Positions 8,408 through 16,996 of a stretch of DNA of 64,000 nucleotides are shown piece by piece. Below the pieces are notes generated by a model. The model saw only the letters and a program-made list of their open reading frames with translations, searched no databases and was not told the origin of the DNA. Within the stretch, counting starts at the first letter, position 1; each line of letters begins with the position of its first letter. This DNA comes from PALSA-270 sp963770245 (GTDB lineage: Bacteria; Acidobacteriota; Terriglobia; Terriglobales; Acidobacteriaceae). The stretch spans positions 1 through 64,000 of the forward strand of contig CAVYOX010000015.1 in the NCBI GenBank assembly GCA_963770245.1, written 5' to 3'. The translations under genes and the position numbers were made by a program.

Positions 8408-9082
8408 TCACACTCTCAATGCCGTCACAAATCTTCGGTTTAACAGAATTCCTGCGATGACCATGCTGAACAGGACGGCGGAGGACAGCAGCAGCCATCT
8501 CCAATACTCCTCGGGATGACGCAGCGCGTGAACGAAATGGCGTCCATAGTAGTCGGCGACAACGGCAATCGCCACATAGCGAGCCGCCCTCGAAAGCGCC
8601 ACCACCGTCAGAAATCTGCGAGTCCGATAATTCGAGGCACCGGCGGCCACAAAAAACACACTCGTAGGGAGGGGAAGCGGCAAGGCTGTCGACAGGACCA
8701 GAGCGCCGCTTCCCCAGGTTTGAAAAAGGCCGAACATGGTGGATAGGGCTTTATGTTGAAAGTTTCTCTCGAGATAAGCCGATCCTGCCCTTCGTGCTAC
8801 TCGGAATGTGAGATAAGCCCCAATCACAGATCCTGCGGTTGCCACCGCCGCGTACTCGTACCACGGGTTACGGTGAGTGGCGGCCAGGATGGCAGTCAGA
8901 ATGTCGGTACCGGCAAAAGTAGGCAGAGGCGAACTATCTAAGATCGCGAGGACAAAGAGTCCCATGGCACCGAAGTGGCGAAAAGCCCCAGTGAAACCGT
9001 GCCCGCGATGCGAGTTCGCATTCTCGACAACGAAGCTCAGTGCCAGGGAGCAATATCGCTCGATAGGATTTACGATTTGCAT
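8408..9082 (-). CDS. DedA/VTT-domain membrane protein
   Basis: The ATG at 9082 overlaps the TAA stop of the preceding small membrane gene by one base, which argues for this start and for translational coupling. The 224-residue protein carries a DedA/SNARE-associated (VTT) core: FVLAILDSSPLPTFAGTDIL, then GSVIGAYLTFRVARRAG and LPLPLPTSVFFVAAG, and hydrophobic C-terminal helices. DedA proteins are inner-membrane proteins involved in lipid scrambling and membrane homeostasis. The conserved acidic/arginine pair typical of DedA is only partly recognisable, so it may be a divergent YqaA-like member. Confidence 0.85.
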   Translation of the reverse strand: MQIVNPIERYCSLALSFVVENANSHRGHGFTGAFRHFGAMGLFVLAILDSSPLPTFAGTDILTAILAATHRNPWYEYAAVATAGSVIGAYLTFRVARRAGSAYLERNFQHKALSTMFGLFQTWGSGALVLSTALPLPLPTSVFFVAAGASNYRTRRFLTVVALSRAARYVAIAVVADYYGRHFVHALRHPEEYWRWLLLSSAVLFSMVIAGILLNRRFVTALRV

Positions 9083-9321
9083 TAAGCCTTGCGGGCTGGA
9101 TTCATCTGCTGCCCGCCGCCCGCCTGTCTGGTGAGCAAAGTTCTGGCGAAACCCGGGGTTCGGTGCGCCGCCAATGCTTCCTGGTGGACTGACAAGCTGG
9201 CGCCTTCCCGGCTGACAGCGCGCAGAGCCGCAACCATCGAGCCGACCACACAAAACCCGATTAGCAAGACGATGGCCCCGAAGAATAGACCGCCCAGAAA
9301 CTCGACTGCGCTTTCCAGCAT
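9082..9321 (-). CDS. Small single-pass membrane protein coupled to DedA-like gene
   Basis: GGAGG lies five bases before the ATG at 9321. The 79-residue protein has one clear transmembrane helix (LGGLFFGAIVLLIGFCVVGS) after a short amphipathic start and a basic C-terminal tail. Its stop shares one base with the start of the DedA-like gene, so the two are almost certainly co-translated. The family is not recognised. It could be a small partner subunit of the DedA-like protein, which is inference from the coupling only. Confidence 0.7.
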   Translation of the reverse strand: MLESAVEFLGGLFFGAIVLLIGFCVVGSMVAALRAVSREGASLSVHQEALAAHRTPGFARTLLTRQAGGGQQMNPARKA

Positions 9322-9790
9322 TCGCACCTCCCTGCCACAAACCGAATGGTCGAGAAACTCGTGACCCGGTTACTCCGGGTAGGCCGGGCACAGATTGGGC
9401 GGCCTAGAGCGAACTTCTCCGCAGGCTCCGCGGCGGTCTTGGTCTCTGGCTGTGAAAAGCGCAACCTTTCGAGTTCCTTGCCTCACCTCGGTCACCGCGT
9501 GACGAAGCGCCGTTTTCTGAGGGGTAGGAACCCGAAAAACTAGGAACTGTTGCCCGTACCCGACGTAAAGTTTTGCAGCGTTCTCCCATCTGTGTAATTG
9601 ATTCCCTCCGGCCGTCCGGAGAGAGGGCGCCCGTCCAGCGATCCACACTATGGCAAACAGGGGACCCTCGAAATCGACCACTTGAACCAGTCCGGGAGCG
9701 CCGATTTATTCCCTCAGGCCAAGCTGCGCCGCAAGCCCCCTCTGCATCACAGTGGGGCCCCAAAGTGCAAGTTGGAAAAGGCGGAGGTTC
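9322..9790. other. Divergent intergenic region, one unassigned frame
   Basis: This separates the minus-strand DedA pair from the plus-strand oxidoreductase. A reverse-strand frame at 9370-9681 (103 codons, GTG start, FEGPLFAIVWIAGRAPSL near its start) is open, but it has no ribosome site and no recognisable family. It is not annotated as a gene. Nothing else was seen. Confidence 0.4.
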
Positions 9791-10933
9791 ATGAGCGAAC
9801 GAAAAGCCCGCAAGGGAAGAACCCAAAAGGGAACAGCCCAAAAGGTGAGGTATGCGGTAGTTGGTCTGGGCTACATATCGCAAATTGCAGTGTTGCCTGC
9901 TTTTTCCCACAGCCGGGAGCATTCCGAGGTTGCCGCCTTGGTGTCGGGCGATCCCGTAAAGCTCAAGAGCCTGGCGCGGAAATACCGGATCGCACACACC
10001 TATTCCTACGAGCAGTATGCCGACTGCCTGGCCAGCGGGAATATCGATGCCGTGTATATCGCTTTGCCGAATCACATGCATCGCGCCTACGCGGAGTCGG
10101 CGGCACGGGCTGGGATCCATATCTTGTGTGAGAAACCCATGGCATTTGAAGAAGCCGAATGCGAAGCCATCATCGCCGAGGCCGAAAAAGCGAAGGTCAA
10201 ACTGATGATTGCGTATCGGCTGAGCTGGGCAACCTGCGGGCAATCCAGGATTGTGAACTCGGGAAAGATTGGCGAGCCGCGGATTTTCACCTCTAGTTTT
10301 TCCCAGCAGGTAAAGGCTGGCAATTCACGTCTTAGAAAAGATGTTGGCGGGGGCCCGGTCTATGACTTGGGGGTCTACTGCATCAATGCCGCGCGGTATT
10401 TGTTCCGGGCGGAGCCGGAAGAAGTGTTTGCCTGGCATTCGGGTGGGGACGGGGACCGTTTCCGAGAGGTTCCTGCCACCACCACGGCCATGTTGCGCTT
10501 TTCCGGCGAGCGAGTGGCTTCGTTTACTTGCAGTTTCGGAGCCGCCGATCGATCTGTTTTCGAAGTCATCGGCACCAAAGGCGTTCTGAAAATGGATCCG
10601 GCCTATGAGATGGCAGAGGCGTTGAAATCCGAGATCTCGATCGACGGAAAAACCACGAAGCAGGTGTTTCCGCGGCGGGACCAATTTGCCGCTGAATTGG
10701 TTTATTTCTCGGATTGCATTCTCAACAATGAGGACCCAGAGCCCTCGGGGCGCGAGGGTTTTGCCGATGTGCGCATCATTCAGGCTTTGTTGCAATCGGC
10801 GGAGACCAATCGACCGGTTACGATCCGGACGAACGAAGTCTCCCGTCGGCCCACCATGACTCAGGAAATTGTCCGAGCCGCAGTGACCAAACCTCCGCAA
10901 CTGGTAAAGGCCGCAGCCCCAGGGAAGGAGTGA
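9791..10933 (+). CDS. Gfo/Idh/MocA-family NAD(P)-dependent oxidoreductase
   Basis: The start at 9791 follows GGAGG at 9783-9787. The 381-residue protein has an N-terminal Rossmann fold (VRYAVVGLGYISQIAVLPAF, the G.G dinucleotide loop), the family motif CEKPMAFEEAE whose Lys is catalytic, and a C-terminal alpha/beta domain with GGGPVYDLGVYCINAARYLF. The last is typical of glucose-fructose-oxidoreductase-like and dehydrogenase members acting on sugars or cyclitols. No signal peptide is visible; the N-terminus is merely lysine/arginine-rich. The specific substrate is unknown. It is followed after 42 bases by the frameshifted metallothionein gene. Confidence 0.92.
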   Translation: MSERKARKGRTQKGTAQKVRYAVVGLGYISQIAVLPAFSHSREHSEVAALVSGDPVKLKSLARKYRIAHTYSYEQYADCLASGNIDAVYIALPNHMHRAYAESAARAGIHILCEKPMAFEEAECEAIIAEAEKAKVKLMIAYRLSWATCGQSRIVNSGKIGEPRIFTSSFSQQVKAGNSRLRKDVGGGPVYDLGVYCINAARYLFRAEPEEVFAWHSGGDGDRFREVPATTTAMLRFSGERVASFTCSFGAADRSVFEVIGTKGVLKMDPAYEMAEALKSEISIDGKTTKQVFPRRDQFAAELVYFSDCILNNEDPEPSGREGFADVRIIQALLQSAETNRPVTIRTNEVSRRPTMTQEIVRAAVTKPPQLVKAAAPGKE

Positions 10934-10975
10934 TTTGGCAGACATTTGATTTCAGGAAGCTTAGGGAGATTGCCT

Positions 10976-11130
10976 ATGCCTGCCGATAACGCAAGAAAGT
11001 GCGCTCATCAATCTTGCCAGTGCGTTCCTCCCGCGGAGAAAAATATCGCAGTCAACTCTGCAAAGACGCAGGCTCGAGTGAGACCGAGATTGCTTGTGAT
11101 TGTGGTCATCCGGCTTGCACAGTGCAGTAG
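10976..11130 (+). pseudogene. Bacterial metallothionein (SmtA-like), one -1 frameshift
   Basis: GGGAG about seven bases upstream supports the ATG at 10976. The first frame reads MPADNARKCAHQSCQCVPPA, the C.H..C.C opening of prokaryotic metallothioneins. At a run of five A (11039-11043) the matching sequence moves to the -1 frame: KYRSQLCKDAG, then IACDCGHPACTVQ and a TAG at 11128-11130. The second half matches the family signature YCS..C.DAG...C.CGH..C, except that the expected Cys after Tyr is Arg (CGC for TGC). One extra A in the run would restore a 52-residue protein. Either the gene has decayed, the run was miscalled, or ribosomes slip. It lies 42 bases after the oxidoreductase on the same strand. 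Confidence 0.75.
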
Positions 11131-11345
11131 CCGCTCGGGAGGCGCAGAGGCACCGCCGAGGGGGATTCCGTCGCCCAACTGGCTCTTTCGGCAGCGGCCC
11201 GAGGTGTGCAAGCTAGGGTCAGTAGAAGTTCCCGGGAAAGCTGGATCTGAAGCACGGGGCGTTTGCGCCAGGGAGTTTTGCGACGGAACCTTAGTCTTCG
11301 GCACACCGGACGCTCCCCAGCGACCCTTTGTGCGGATCTCGCCGA

Positions 11346-11765
11346 TCAGGCGGAAATGTCCTCGGTTTCGGCGAGCACGAAGAAGCTTTCTCCTCTGAGC
11401 AGGGTCTCCACTCCTTCTACCACTTCTCGCCCATTACCTTTGGTCACCGCTCCTCGGAAACCGATGTTGCGTGCTGCCTCCGCGAGCTGTCTTGACACCT
11501 GCTGCACGCTGAGGAGAAGAAGGGGTATATGAGGGTTGATTCGCAGTATTTGCTGCGCTGATTGCAGGCCGTTCATGCCCGGCATAGCCAGATCCAAAAT
11601 CACAATGTCAGGGGCGAGCTTGAGCGCCTTCTCCAAAGCCTCGCTGCCGTTCGCACACTCGCCGCAAACTTCCCAGCCGGCATGATGTTCGAATAGTCGC
11701 CGGAGCAGGAGCCGAATGTTTGGGTCATCATCCGCAATTAGAAGTCGAATCGGCACATTCGTCAT
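11346..11765 (-). CDS. Single-domain (CheY-like) response regulator
   Basis: The start at 11765 is preceded by GGAGG with very short spacing and gives 139 residues beginning MTNVPIRLLIADDDPN. The receiver domain is complete: acidic pocket Asp12-Asp14, phosphoacceptor Asp58 in ILDLAMPGMNG, Ser86 in the Thr/Ser position and Lys109 in AVTKG. There is no output domain, only a short tail. No histidine kinase gene is nearby, so it is an orphan receiver acting by protein-protein contact or in a phosphorelay. The long upstream leader suggests its own promoter. Confidence 0.9.
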   Translation of the reverse strand: MTNVPIRLLIADDDPNIRLLLRRLFEHHAGWEVCGECANGSEALEKALKLAPDIVILDLAMPGMNGLQSAQQILRINPHIPLLLLSVQQVSRQLAEAARNIGFRGAVTKGNGREVVEGVETLLRGESFFVLAETEDISA

Positions 11766-11997
11766 TTCCTCCGCTAGCTGGGAACTGCGACCCTTTAAAT
11801 GTAATACTTGCACTTTCACTTCTAAGTAACAATCCAGTAATTACCGTATTACCAGTCAGATTCCCAGCTCTTGATGGAACGCTGCGTTTTTTCCGCGGAT
11901 AGCATCGGTAGTCTCTCGAACTGATCGGCAAGCGGGGCACGATTCGACTTAAGGTGAAACGCAACCGCCAGGTCCGATCGTTTGGGCATCCTCTCGG

Positions 11998-12822
11998 TCA
12001 GGCGGCCTGCTGTCGTTTCTCCCCCGCTCCGGGCGCGTCGAGCGCCCGAATCATCGCGGTCAACACCCGGTCGTAGGACAAAAGCATTTGATGCTGGCGA
12101 GGATCATGGGTCCACCATAAGACCCGTACCTTGACCGTGTCGGGAGCTGTCGCATCTGCGTTCACCACGAGAGCCTCTGGGGCGGGATCGGACAGGACAC
12201 CAGGAACTGCTTGAATGGTCTGGACGATCCGGGACTTGACTTCATCTAAACCATGAGCTTTCACGGTTAAGTCACACTCCCAGCGGCGCATACCAAGGGC
12301 TGTATTGACGATCACGGAGCGGGTGAACAAATCAGCGTTCGGGATCACGACTCGTCGCTCGTCGTAGGTCTTGATGATGGTGGCTCGAGTCTGAATTTCC
12401 TCGACCGTCCCTTCGTAGGCATCCAGCTTGATCTCATCGCCGACCCGGAAGGGCTCAGCCCACAACAGCAGCAAACCGGCAAGAAAGTTTTGCAAGATGT
12501 TCTGAAAGGCAAATCCTATTGCAACCCCGCCGATGCCAAGAATCTTGATGAGATCCGCGGCTTGGAAGGAGGGAGCAACAATCGAGAAACCCACCAGGAA
12601 TCCGAGTAAAATCGTCGCCCCAGCGGTCAGCCGTGCGAAGACCACACCGAGATTTTGCCGGGCTCGTGGGACACTTCGCCGGATCACCCGATCGACAATC
12701 ACGCTGAAGGCATAGAACGCGATAAATACAACGACGGCCACCAATAACGCCGGCAAGCGATCGACGAACTTCTCGATCATGTGATGCGCGGCTTGCCAAA
12801 ACTTCCCGACAGTTGAGTTCAT
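11998..12822 (-). CDS. Small-conductance mechanosensitive channel (MscS family)
   Basis: The 274-residue protein starts at the ATG at 12822, with a TTG further upstream as an alternative. It has three hydrophobic segments: LPALLVAVVVFIAFYAFSVI, GATILLGFLVGFSIV, and the pore helix region GIGGVAIGFAFQNILQNFLA. The conserved beta domain follows (PFRVGDEIKLDAYEGTVEEI, then TTR-like ATIIKTYDERRVVIPNADL). This is the minimal MscS layout, which relieves osmotic downshock at the inner membrane. The gene is monocistronic, with the response regulator about 230 bases downstream on the same strand. Confidence 0.93.
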   Translation of the reverse strand: MNSTVGKFWQAAHHMIEKFVDRLPALLVAVVVFIAFYAFSVIVDRVIRRSVPRARQNLGVVFARLTAGATILLGFLVGFSIVAPSFQAADLIKILGIGGVAIGFAFQNILQNFLAGLLLLWAEPFRVGDEIKLDAYEGTVEEIQTRATIIKTYDERRVVIPNADLFTRSVIVNTALGMRRWECDLTVKAHGLDEVKSRIVQTIQAVPGVLSDPAPEALVVNADATAPDTVKVRVLWWTHDPRQHQMLLSYDRVLTAMIRALDAPGAGEKRQQAA

Positions 12823-13294
12823 CGCAGCCAATCTCGGGCCGCCAGGTACTGAAACCAATTGCCCGGCGTCGCTCTGTCCGGCGATAATTGCGGACCTCAG
12901 CTGGACGCTACCTACAAGCTAGTCCCCGTTCCATCCAGTGGCCCCCGTAGGACTCCCGCCAAGATGCTGTAAGAGGGGCGCACATCACTTTGCCCCAACC
13001 CGGCAACGATTCGAGTGCGGCGTCAAAGCTTGCCGGTAAAACTATGACACCCTTGCGGTTGACGCATCTTGCGATTTCGAACCTGCCCCTTTCAAGACGG
13101 GGGAGCGGAGCGACGGGCGTATGATTGAGCTATTCCAGAAACCAGGACGGAAATCCTTCCTTATTCTCCGTCAGGCAAGAACGGTGGTCCTCGCCTCGGC
13201 AACCGTATCGAGCATCCAAGGCTGGTACTGGAATTCCACGCAGTCTTGGGTCTCGCGAGAAACTCGCGAAGAAAGCTTGGGAGCTAGACCTGCT
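12823..13294. other. Divergent intergenic region
   Basis: This lies between mscS (minus) and the FecR-domain gene (plus). The frame of the latter is open upstream to 13121, but the signal peptide at 13295 makes that extension unlikely to be translated. No other gene was seen. Confidence 0.45.
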
Positions 13295-15406
13295 ATGAGA
13301 TCACTATCGAAATTCGGCTGGTGCAGCATTGTGCTGGGGTTCGCAATCGTCGCTATCGGCTTGCCAACCAAAGCAACGTCTCAAGATCAAGATGATCCTC
13401 CAGGCCGCGTCGCGCGCCTGGGTTACCTACAGGGCTCGATTTCATTGCAACCTGCGGGGGAGAACGATTGGGTCGGAGCAGTTCCCAACCGCCCCATGAC
13501 GACCGGTGACAAACTCTGGGCCGACCAAGATTCGCGTGCTGAAGTGCAGCTCGGATCCGCCGTGATTCGCTTGGCACCCAATACTGGATTTTCTTTCCTC
13601 AACCTCGATGACAACACAGTGCAGATCCAGCTCAGCTCGGGTGCGATCAGCGTCACTGTGCGCCAGCTGAATGACGGGGACGATTTCGAAGTCGATACGC
13701 CCAACCTGGCCTTCACCGTTTCGCGGCCCGGCCACTATCGCGTCGAGGCCAGCGAAGACGGTAGCAATACCTCCATCAGCATCCGCGAAGGCGACGGAGA
13801 AGCCACGGGCAACGGACAGACCTACACGCTGCATAGCGGCCAGCGCGGCACCTTCAGCGGTACCGACTCACTGAATGCCGAGGTGGAACAAATCGGCGGC
13901 CTCGACGACTTCGATACGTGGGCAGAAGGCCGCGATCACCGCTACGATTCTTCCGGTTCGGCGCATTATCTATCGCCCGACGTGGTCGGCTATGAGGATC
14001 TCGATGACTACGGAGACTGGCGCGACGATTCCAATTACGGTCATGTTTGGTTTCCCAACCAGGTTGCCGTCGGATGGGCGCCCTATCACGAAGGCCACTG
14101 GGACTGGATCTCACCCTGGGGGTGGACCTGGGTGGATGATTCCTCCTGGGGTTATGCGCCGTTCCACTACGGCCGCTGGGTGAGTGTCGGCGGACGTTGG
14201 GGATGGGTAGCCGGGCCGGCGGCGGTGCGCCCCGTATACGCGCCGGCGCTGGTTGTATTCATTGGCGGTGGACCGGGAGGATTCGGGGGCAATGTGGGAT
14301 GGTTCCCACTAGGACCGCGAGAAGTATACGTTCCGTCCTATCGCGTGAGCGAGGCGTACGTGAATCGCGTCAACATCAGCAATACCACCGTGAATGTCAC
14401 GCAAGTCACCAATGTTTATAACACCACCATCGTGCACAACACGGTGAACATCACGAATGTGACCTATGTGAACCGGAATGTACAAGGCGCAGTGACGGCG
14501 GTTCCGCAGCGCGCCTTCGCCAGCGCGCAACCGGTGGGAAGGGTTGCGGTTGCCATGAACTCGCGCGATATCGCGGCTGCTTCAGTGAGCGCGCGCGTCG
14601 CCGTAGTTCCAACCCGCGAGAGTGTTCTCGGAGCAAAAGCGTCGAGCGCCGATCGCGTAGCCGCCCCTCCCGCAGCTGTGGCCAGTCGACAAGTGGTGGC
14701 CAAGCGCATACCGCCTCCTCCTCCCGTGCCTTTTGTTAGACAGCAGCAGGCGCTGGCCGCCCATCCCGGACAACCGTTGGCGAGAAGCGAAGTGCAGAGC
14801 CTGCGTCCGGCGAACCCCGCCGCAGCTCAGCCCATGGTGAGGCAAGCACCTCCGGGAAGAGCCGCGACCCCGGCCATGGGCCATCCGGTAAACCAACCGG
14901 CGAACCGTCCTCCAAATCAGCCACCTCCGAACGGACGTCCGGCTGCTGAGCCCAATCGATTCACACCGCCGCAACCAAATAATCAGCTAACACCGCCGCA
15001 ACCGAACAATCGGCCGGAGACAGGTTCGCCAGTCTATCGACCGCCGGTGACTCCGAGTCAACCTGCGCCAAACCCCGTACCCGCGCCGCCACAACCCAAC
15101 AATCGTCCGGAAACCTATCGGCCGCCCCAGTCGCAACCCGTGAATCCGCCAAGTGCGCCTCGTCCCGCCGCTCCGCCCCCAGCACACAATGACCGTCCAC
15201 CCGCGGCGCAACCGAATTATCGTCCGGAGCCGAGCCGGAATGCGCCGGTTCCTCGCCCGCAGACGCCGCCGACAGAGCGTCGGCAGGAACGCGCTGCTCC
15301 CCCGGCAGCGGCGAAGCCGGCCCCGGCTCCGCCGAAGCAGCAGCCAGGACCGCAGACGCCCGAAGAGAAAAAAAGGCAGGAACAGGAAAAGCCGCCGAGC
15401 AACTGA
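13295..15406 (+). CDS. Secreted FecR-domain protein with aromatic repeats and Pro-rich tail
   Basis: The start at 13295 opens a signal peptide (MRSLSKFGWCSIVLGFAIVA). The 704-residue protein then has a FecR-like beta domain (RLGYLQGSISLQPAG to about residue 190). Next comes a block rich in Trp, Tyr and Gly (YGDWRDDSNYGHVWFP, GHWDWISPWGWTWVDDSSWG, WVSVGGRWGWVAGP) as in DUF6600-type proteins. A stretch of VN/NTT repeats follows (VNISNTTVNVTQVTNVYN), and the last 230 or so residues are dominated by Pro, Gln, Asn and Ala. It is probably exported and cell-surface or periplasmic. Function is unknown; the FecR domain here is not linked to a sigma factor gene. A strong terminator follows. Confidence 0.85.
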   Translation: MRSLSKFGWCSIVLGFAIVAIGLPTKATSQDQDDPPGRVARLGYLQGSISLQPAGENDWVGAVPNRPMTTGDKLWADQDSRAEVQLGSAVIRLAPNTGFSFLNLDDNTVQIQLSSGAISVTVRQLNDGDDFEVDTPNLAFTVSRPGHYRVEASEDGSNTSISIREGDGEATGNGQTYTLHSGQRGTFSGTDSLNAEVEQIGGLDDFDTWAEGRDHRYDSSGSAHYLSPDVVGYEDLDDYGDWRDDSNYGHVWFPNQVAVGWAPYHEGHWDWISPWGWTWVDDSSWGYAPFHYGRWVSVGGRWGWVAGPAAVRPVYAPALVVFIGGGPGGFGGNVGWFPLGPREVYVPSYRVSEAYVNRVNISNTTVNVTQVTNVYNTTIVHNTVNITNVTYVNRNVQGAVTAVPQRAFASAQPVGRVAVAMNSRDIAAASVSARVAVVPTRESVLGAKASSADRVAAPPAAVASRQVVAKRIPPPPPVPFVRQQQALAAHPGQPLARSEVQSLRPANPAAAQPMVRQAPPGRAATPAMGHPVNQPANRPPNQPPPNGRPAAEPNRFTPPQPNNQLTPPQPNNRPETGSPVYRPPVTPSQPAPNPVPAPPQPNNRPETYRPPQSQPVNPPSAPRPAAPPPAHNDRPPAAQPNYRPEPSRNAPVPRPQTPPTERRQERAAPPAAAKPAPAPPKQQPGPQTPEEKKRQEQEKPPSN

Positions 15407-15427
15407 GAATAACTGGACTTAGTTCAC

Positions 15428-15456
15428 GCACCCTGGGGTTTCCCAGGGTGCTTTTT
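15428..15456 (+). terminator. Rho-independent terminator of the FecR-domain gene
   Basis: GCACCCTGGG (15428-15437) pairs perfectly with CCCAGGGTGC (15442-15451) around the loop GTTT, followed by five T. It starts 21 bases after the stop at 15406. This is the clearest intrinsic terminator of the window. Confidence 0.93.
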
Positions 15457-15850
15457 CTAGTCTCGCACGCAACCGTTGTGGTTTTGTGCGCTAGCAAGCA
15501 CAGGATGGCGCCCTCAACCTGCGCGGGTTATTACCCACGGATCTGCTCCTCGGGATCCTCTATCAGAGCCACCTCATACCGATCCAACATCGGCAATAGG
15601 ATGTTCTCCAGTTCCCGCTTCCACAACTCTCCTTCATAAAATCTTGCTTTCATCGGTTCACGCGACGCGATAACCTGCGACTGAAAGTTTCAGACTCCGA
15701 AACTCAGCGGGCAGTTCAGGAAACCGCCGACTTCGTCGAGCAGCAAACCAGAGCCTGGACTGGAGATTGGGCGGCGACGTGGGCACTTGGTTGAAGACCT
15801 GGTGCGAATGAATTGGTAAACTTGCCGGAGGTTGCCGGGAAACCTCACGC
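15457..15850. other. Intergenic region, one possible small ORF
   Basis: This lies between the terminator and the next plus-strand gene. Apart from the short reverse frame at 15531-15653, no supported feature was seen. Confidence 0.45.
15531..15653 (-). CDS. Possible 40-residue charged small protein
   Basis: A reverse-strand ATG at 15653 opens 40 codons ending at a TAA. The peptide begins MKARFYEGELWKRELENILL and ends EDPEEQIRG. It is highly charged and looks amphipathic and helical, unlike a random shadow frame. It has no recognisable ribosome site and no known family, so it may be a chance frame or the remnant of a longer protein. Confidence 0.25.
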   Translation of the reverse strand: MKARFYEGELWKRELENILLPMLDRYEVALIEDPEEQIRG

Positions 15851-16465
15851 ATGAAACGCGCCGCCCTCGGTCTCAGGATGCATTCCGGTTGGGGAGTGCT
15901 CGTGGCCGTGGCCGGGGACGCCACCTCGGTCGATTTAATGGACCGCAGACGCATCGTGATCACAGATCCGAAAGTTCCCGGAGCCAACCAACCCTATCAC
16001 CACGCGGCAAGCCTCGGACTCGAGGAGTCGGAACGCTACCTCGCGAACTGTGCCGCTATTTCGGAGCGTTTGGCTACGGGATCGGTCGGAGACCTGGTTC
16101 GGGAATTGGGCTTGCGCCAGCATCACGTCGTCGGTTCTGTCATCCTTCTGGCCTCGGGTCGACCGCTACCGTCACTCGCGAACATTCTCGCCTCGCACGC
16201 GCTGATTCATACCGCGGACGGCGAATTTTTTCGCAGAGCCGTGAGGCAGGCCTGCGAAGGCCTGAGGATTCCTGTAACCACCATGAAAGAGCGCGAACTC
16301 CACAAGCGGGCTCAGACAGCATTCGGGAAGCAGGCAACCCGAGTCGAGCACCGGATCTCGCGCCTTGGAAGCACGGTCGGCCCGCCTTGGACCAAGGATC
16401 ACAAGACGGCGGCATTGGCCGCTGCCATGGTTCTGGCTGGTGGCAAGGCCGCGGTTGCTCCCTGA
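15851..16465 (+). CDS. Conserved-looking hypothetical protein
   Basis: The 204-residue protein begins MKRAALGLRMHSGWGVLVAV and has no signal peptide or membrane segment. It alternates strands and helices (for example GDLVRELGLRQHHVVGSVIL, then LASHALIHTADGEFFRRAV), with several histidines that could be functional. The strand-helix layout is compatible with a small alpha/beta fold, but no family motif is recognised. Codon usage and the absence of a competing frame support it as a real gene. The next gene on the same strand starts 139 bases later. Confidence 0.7.
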   Translation: MKRAALGLRMHSGWGVLVAVAGDATSVDLMDRRRIVITDPKVPGANQPYHHAASLGLEESERYLANCAAISERLATGSVGDLVRELGLRQHHVVGSVILLASGRPLPSLANILASHALIHTADGEFFRRAVRQACEGLRIPVTTMKERELHKRAQTAFGKQATRVEHRISRLGSTVGPPWTKDHKTAALAAAMVLAGGKAAVAP

Positions 16466-16604
16466 CCTGCCCCCTGGGATTTCGCAGAATCGAGAAGCCG
16501 GGAAGGCTGTTTGAAAACGCGGAGCTGTTTAGGCGCAGTCGACGATCGCAACCGGCCCACTCCGATGCGCGCCGGAAATGGCCGCGCTGATGGGAAAATA
16601 GATC

Positions 16605-16985
16605 ATGACCGGCGTACGAATGGATACTTGGCTCTGGGCCGCCAGATTTTTCAAGACGCGCACCCTCGCGAAACGAGCCTGCGAACTCGGGAGAATTCAA
16701 TCGAATGGACACCCTGCGAAAGCCGCGCGCGAGGTACGGGTCGGAGACCAGTTACGGGTGACCAATGAGGGCGGCGTCTTCGAACTGGAGGTCCTGCTGC
16801 TTAGTGAGACGCGCGGCCCTGCCACGGTGGCACAGACGCTGTACCGAGAAACCGAGGCGAGCCGCGAGTTGCGCCGGAAGTTGACAGACGAACGCAAGGC
16901 CATGCAGCGTTTCGAAACCTTGCCGGAAGGCAGACCCTCGAAGCGCGATCGCCGCGAGATCATCCGCTTCCGGGGCAGAGAGTAA
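16605..16985 (+). CDS. S4-domain RNA-binding protein, Hsp15-like
   Basis: The 126-residue protein begins MTGVRMDTWLWAARFFKTRT, the classic start of an Hsp15/HslR S4 domain. The S4 fold continues as KRACELGRIQSNGHPAKAA and the surface loop VRVGDQLRV. The C-terminal third is basic (GRPSKRDRREIIRFRGRE), as in Hsp15. Hsp15 binds 50S subunits carrying stalled nascent chains and helps recycle them. The start could also be the in-frame ATG at 16620. It sits 11 bases upstream of a GNAT gene and is probably co-transcribed with it. Confidence 0.9.
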   Translation: MTGVRMDTWLWAARFFKTRTLAKRACELGRIQSNGHPAKAAREVRVGDQLRVTNEGGVFELEVLLLSETRGPATVAQTLYRETEASRELRRKLTDERKAMQRFETLPEGRPSKRDRREIIRFRGRE

Positions 16986-16996
16986 AGGTCGAGTTT

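Noticed and set aside
9370..9681. Reverse-strand frame of 103 codons in the gap before the Gfo/Idh/MocA gene
   Set aside because: GTG start without ribosome site and no recognisable family; left unannotated although not overlapped by another gene.
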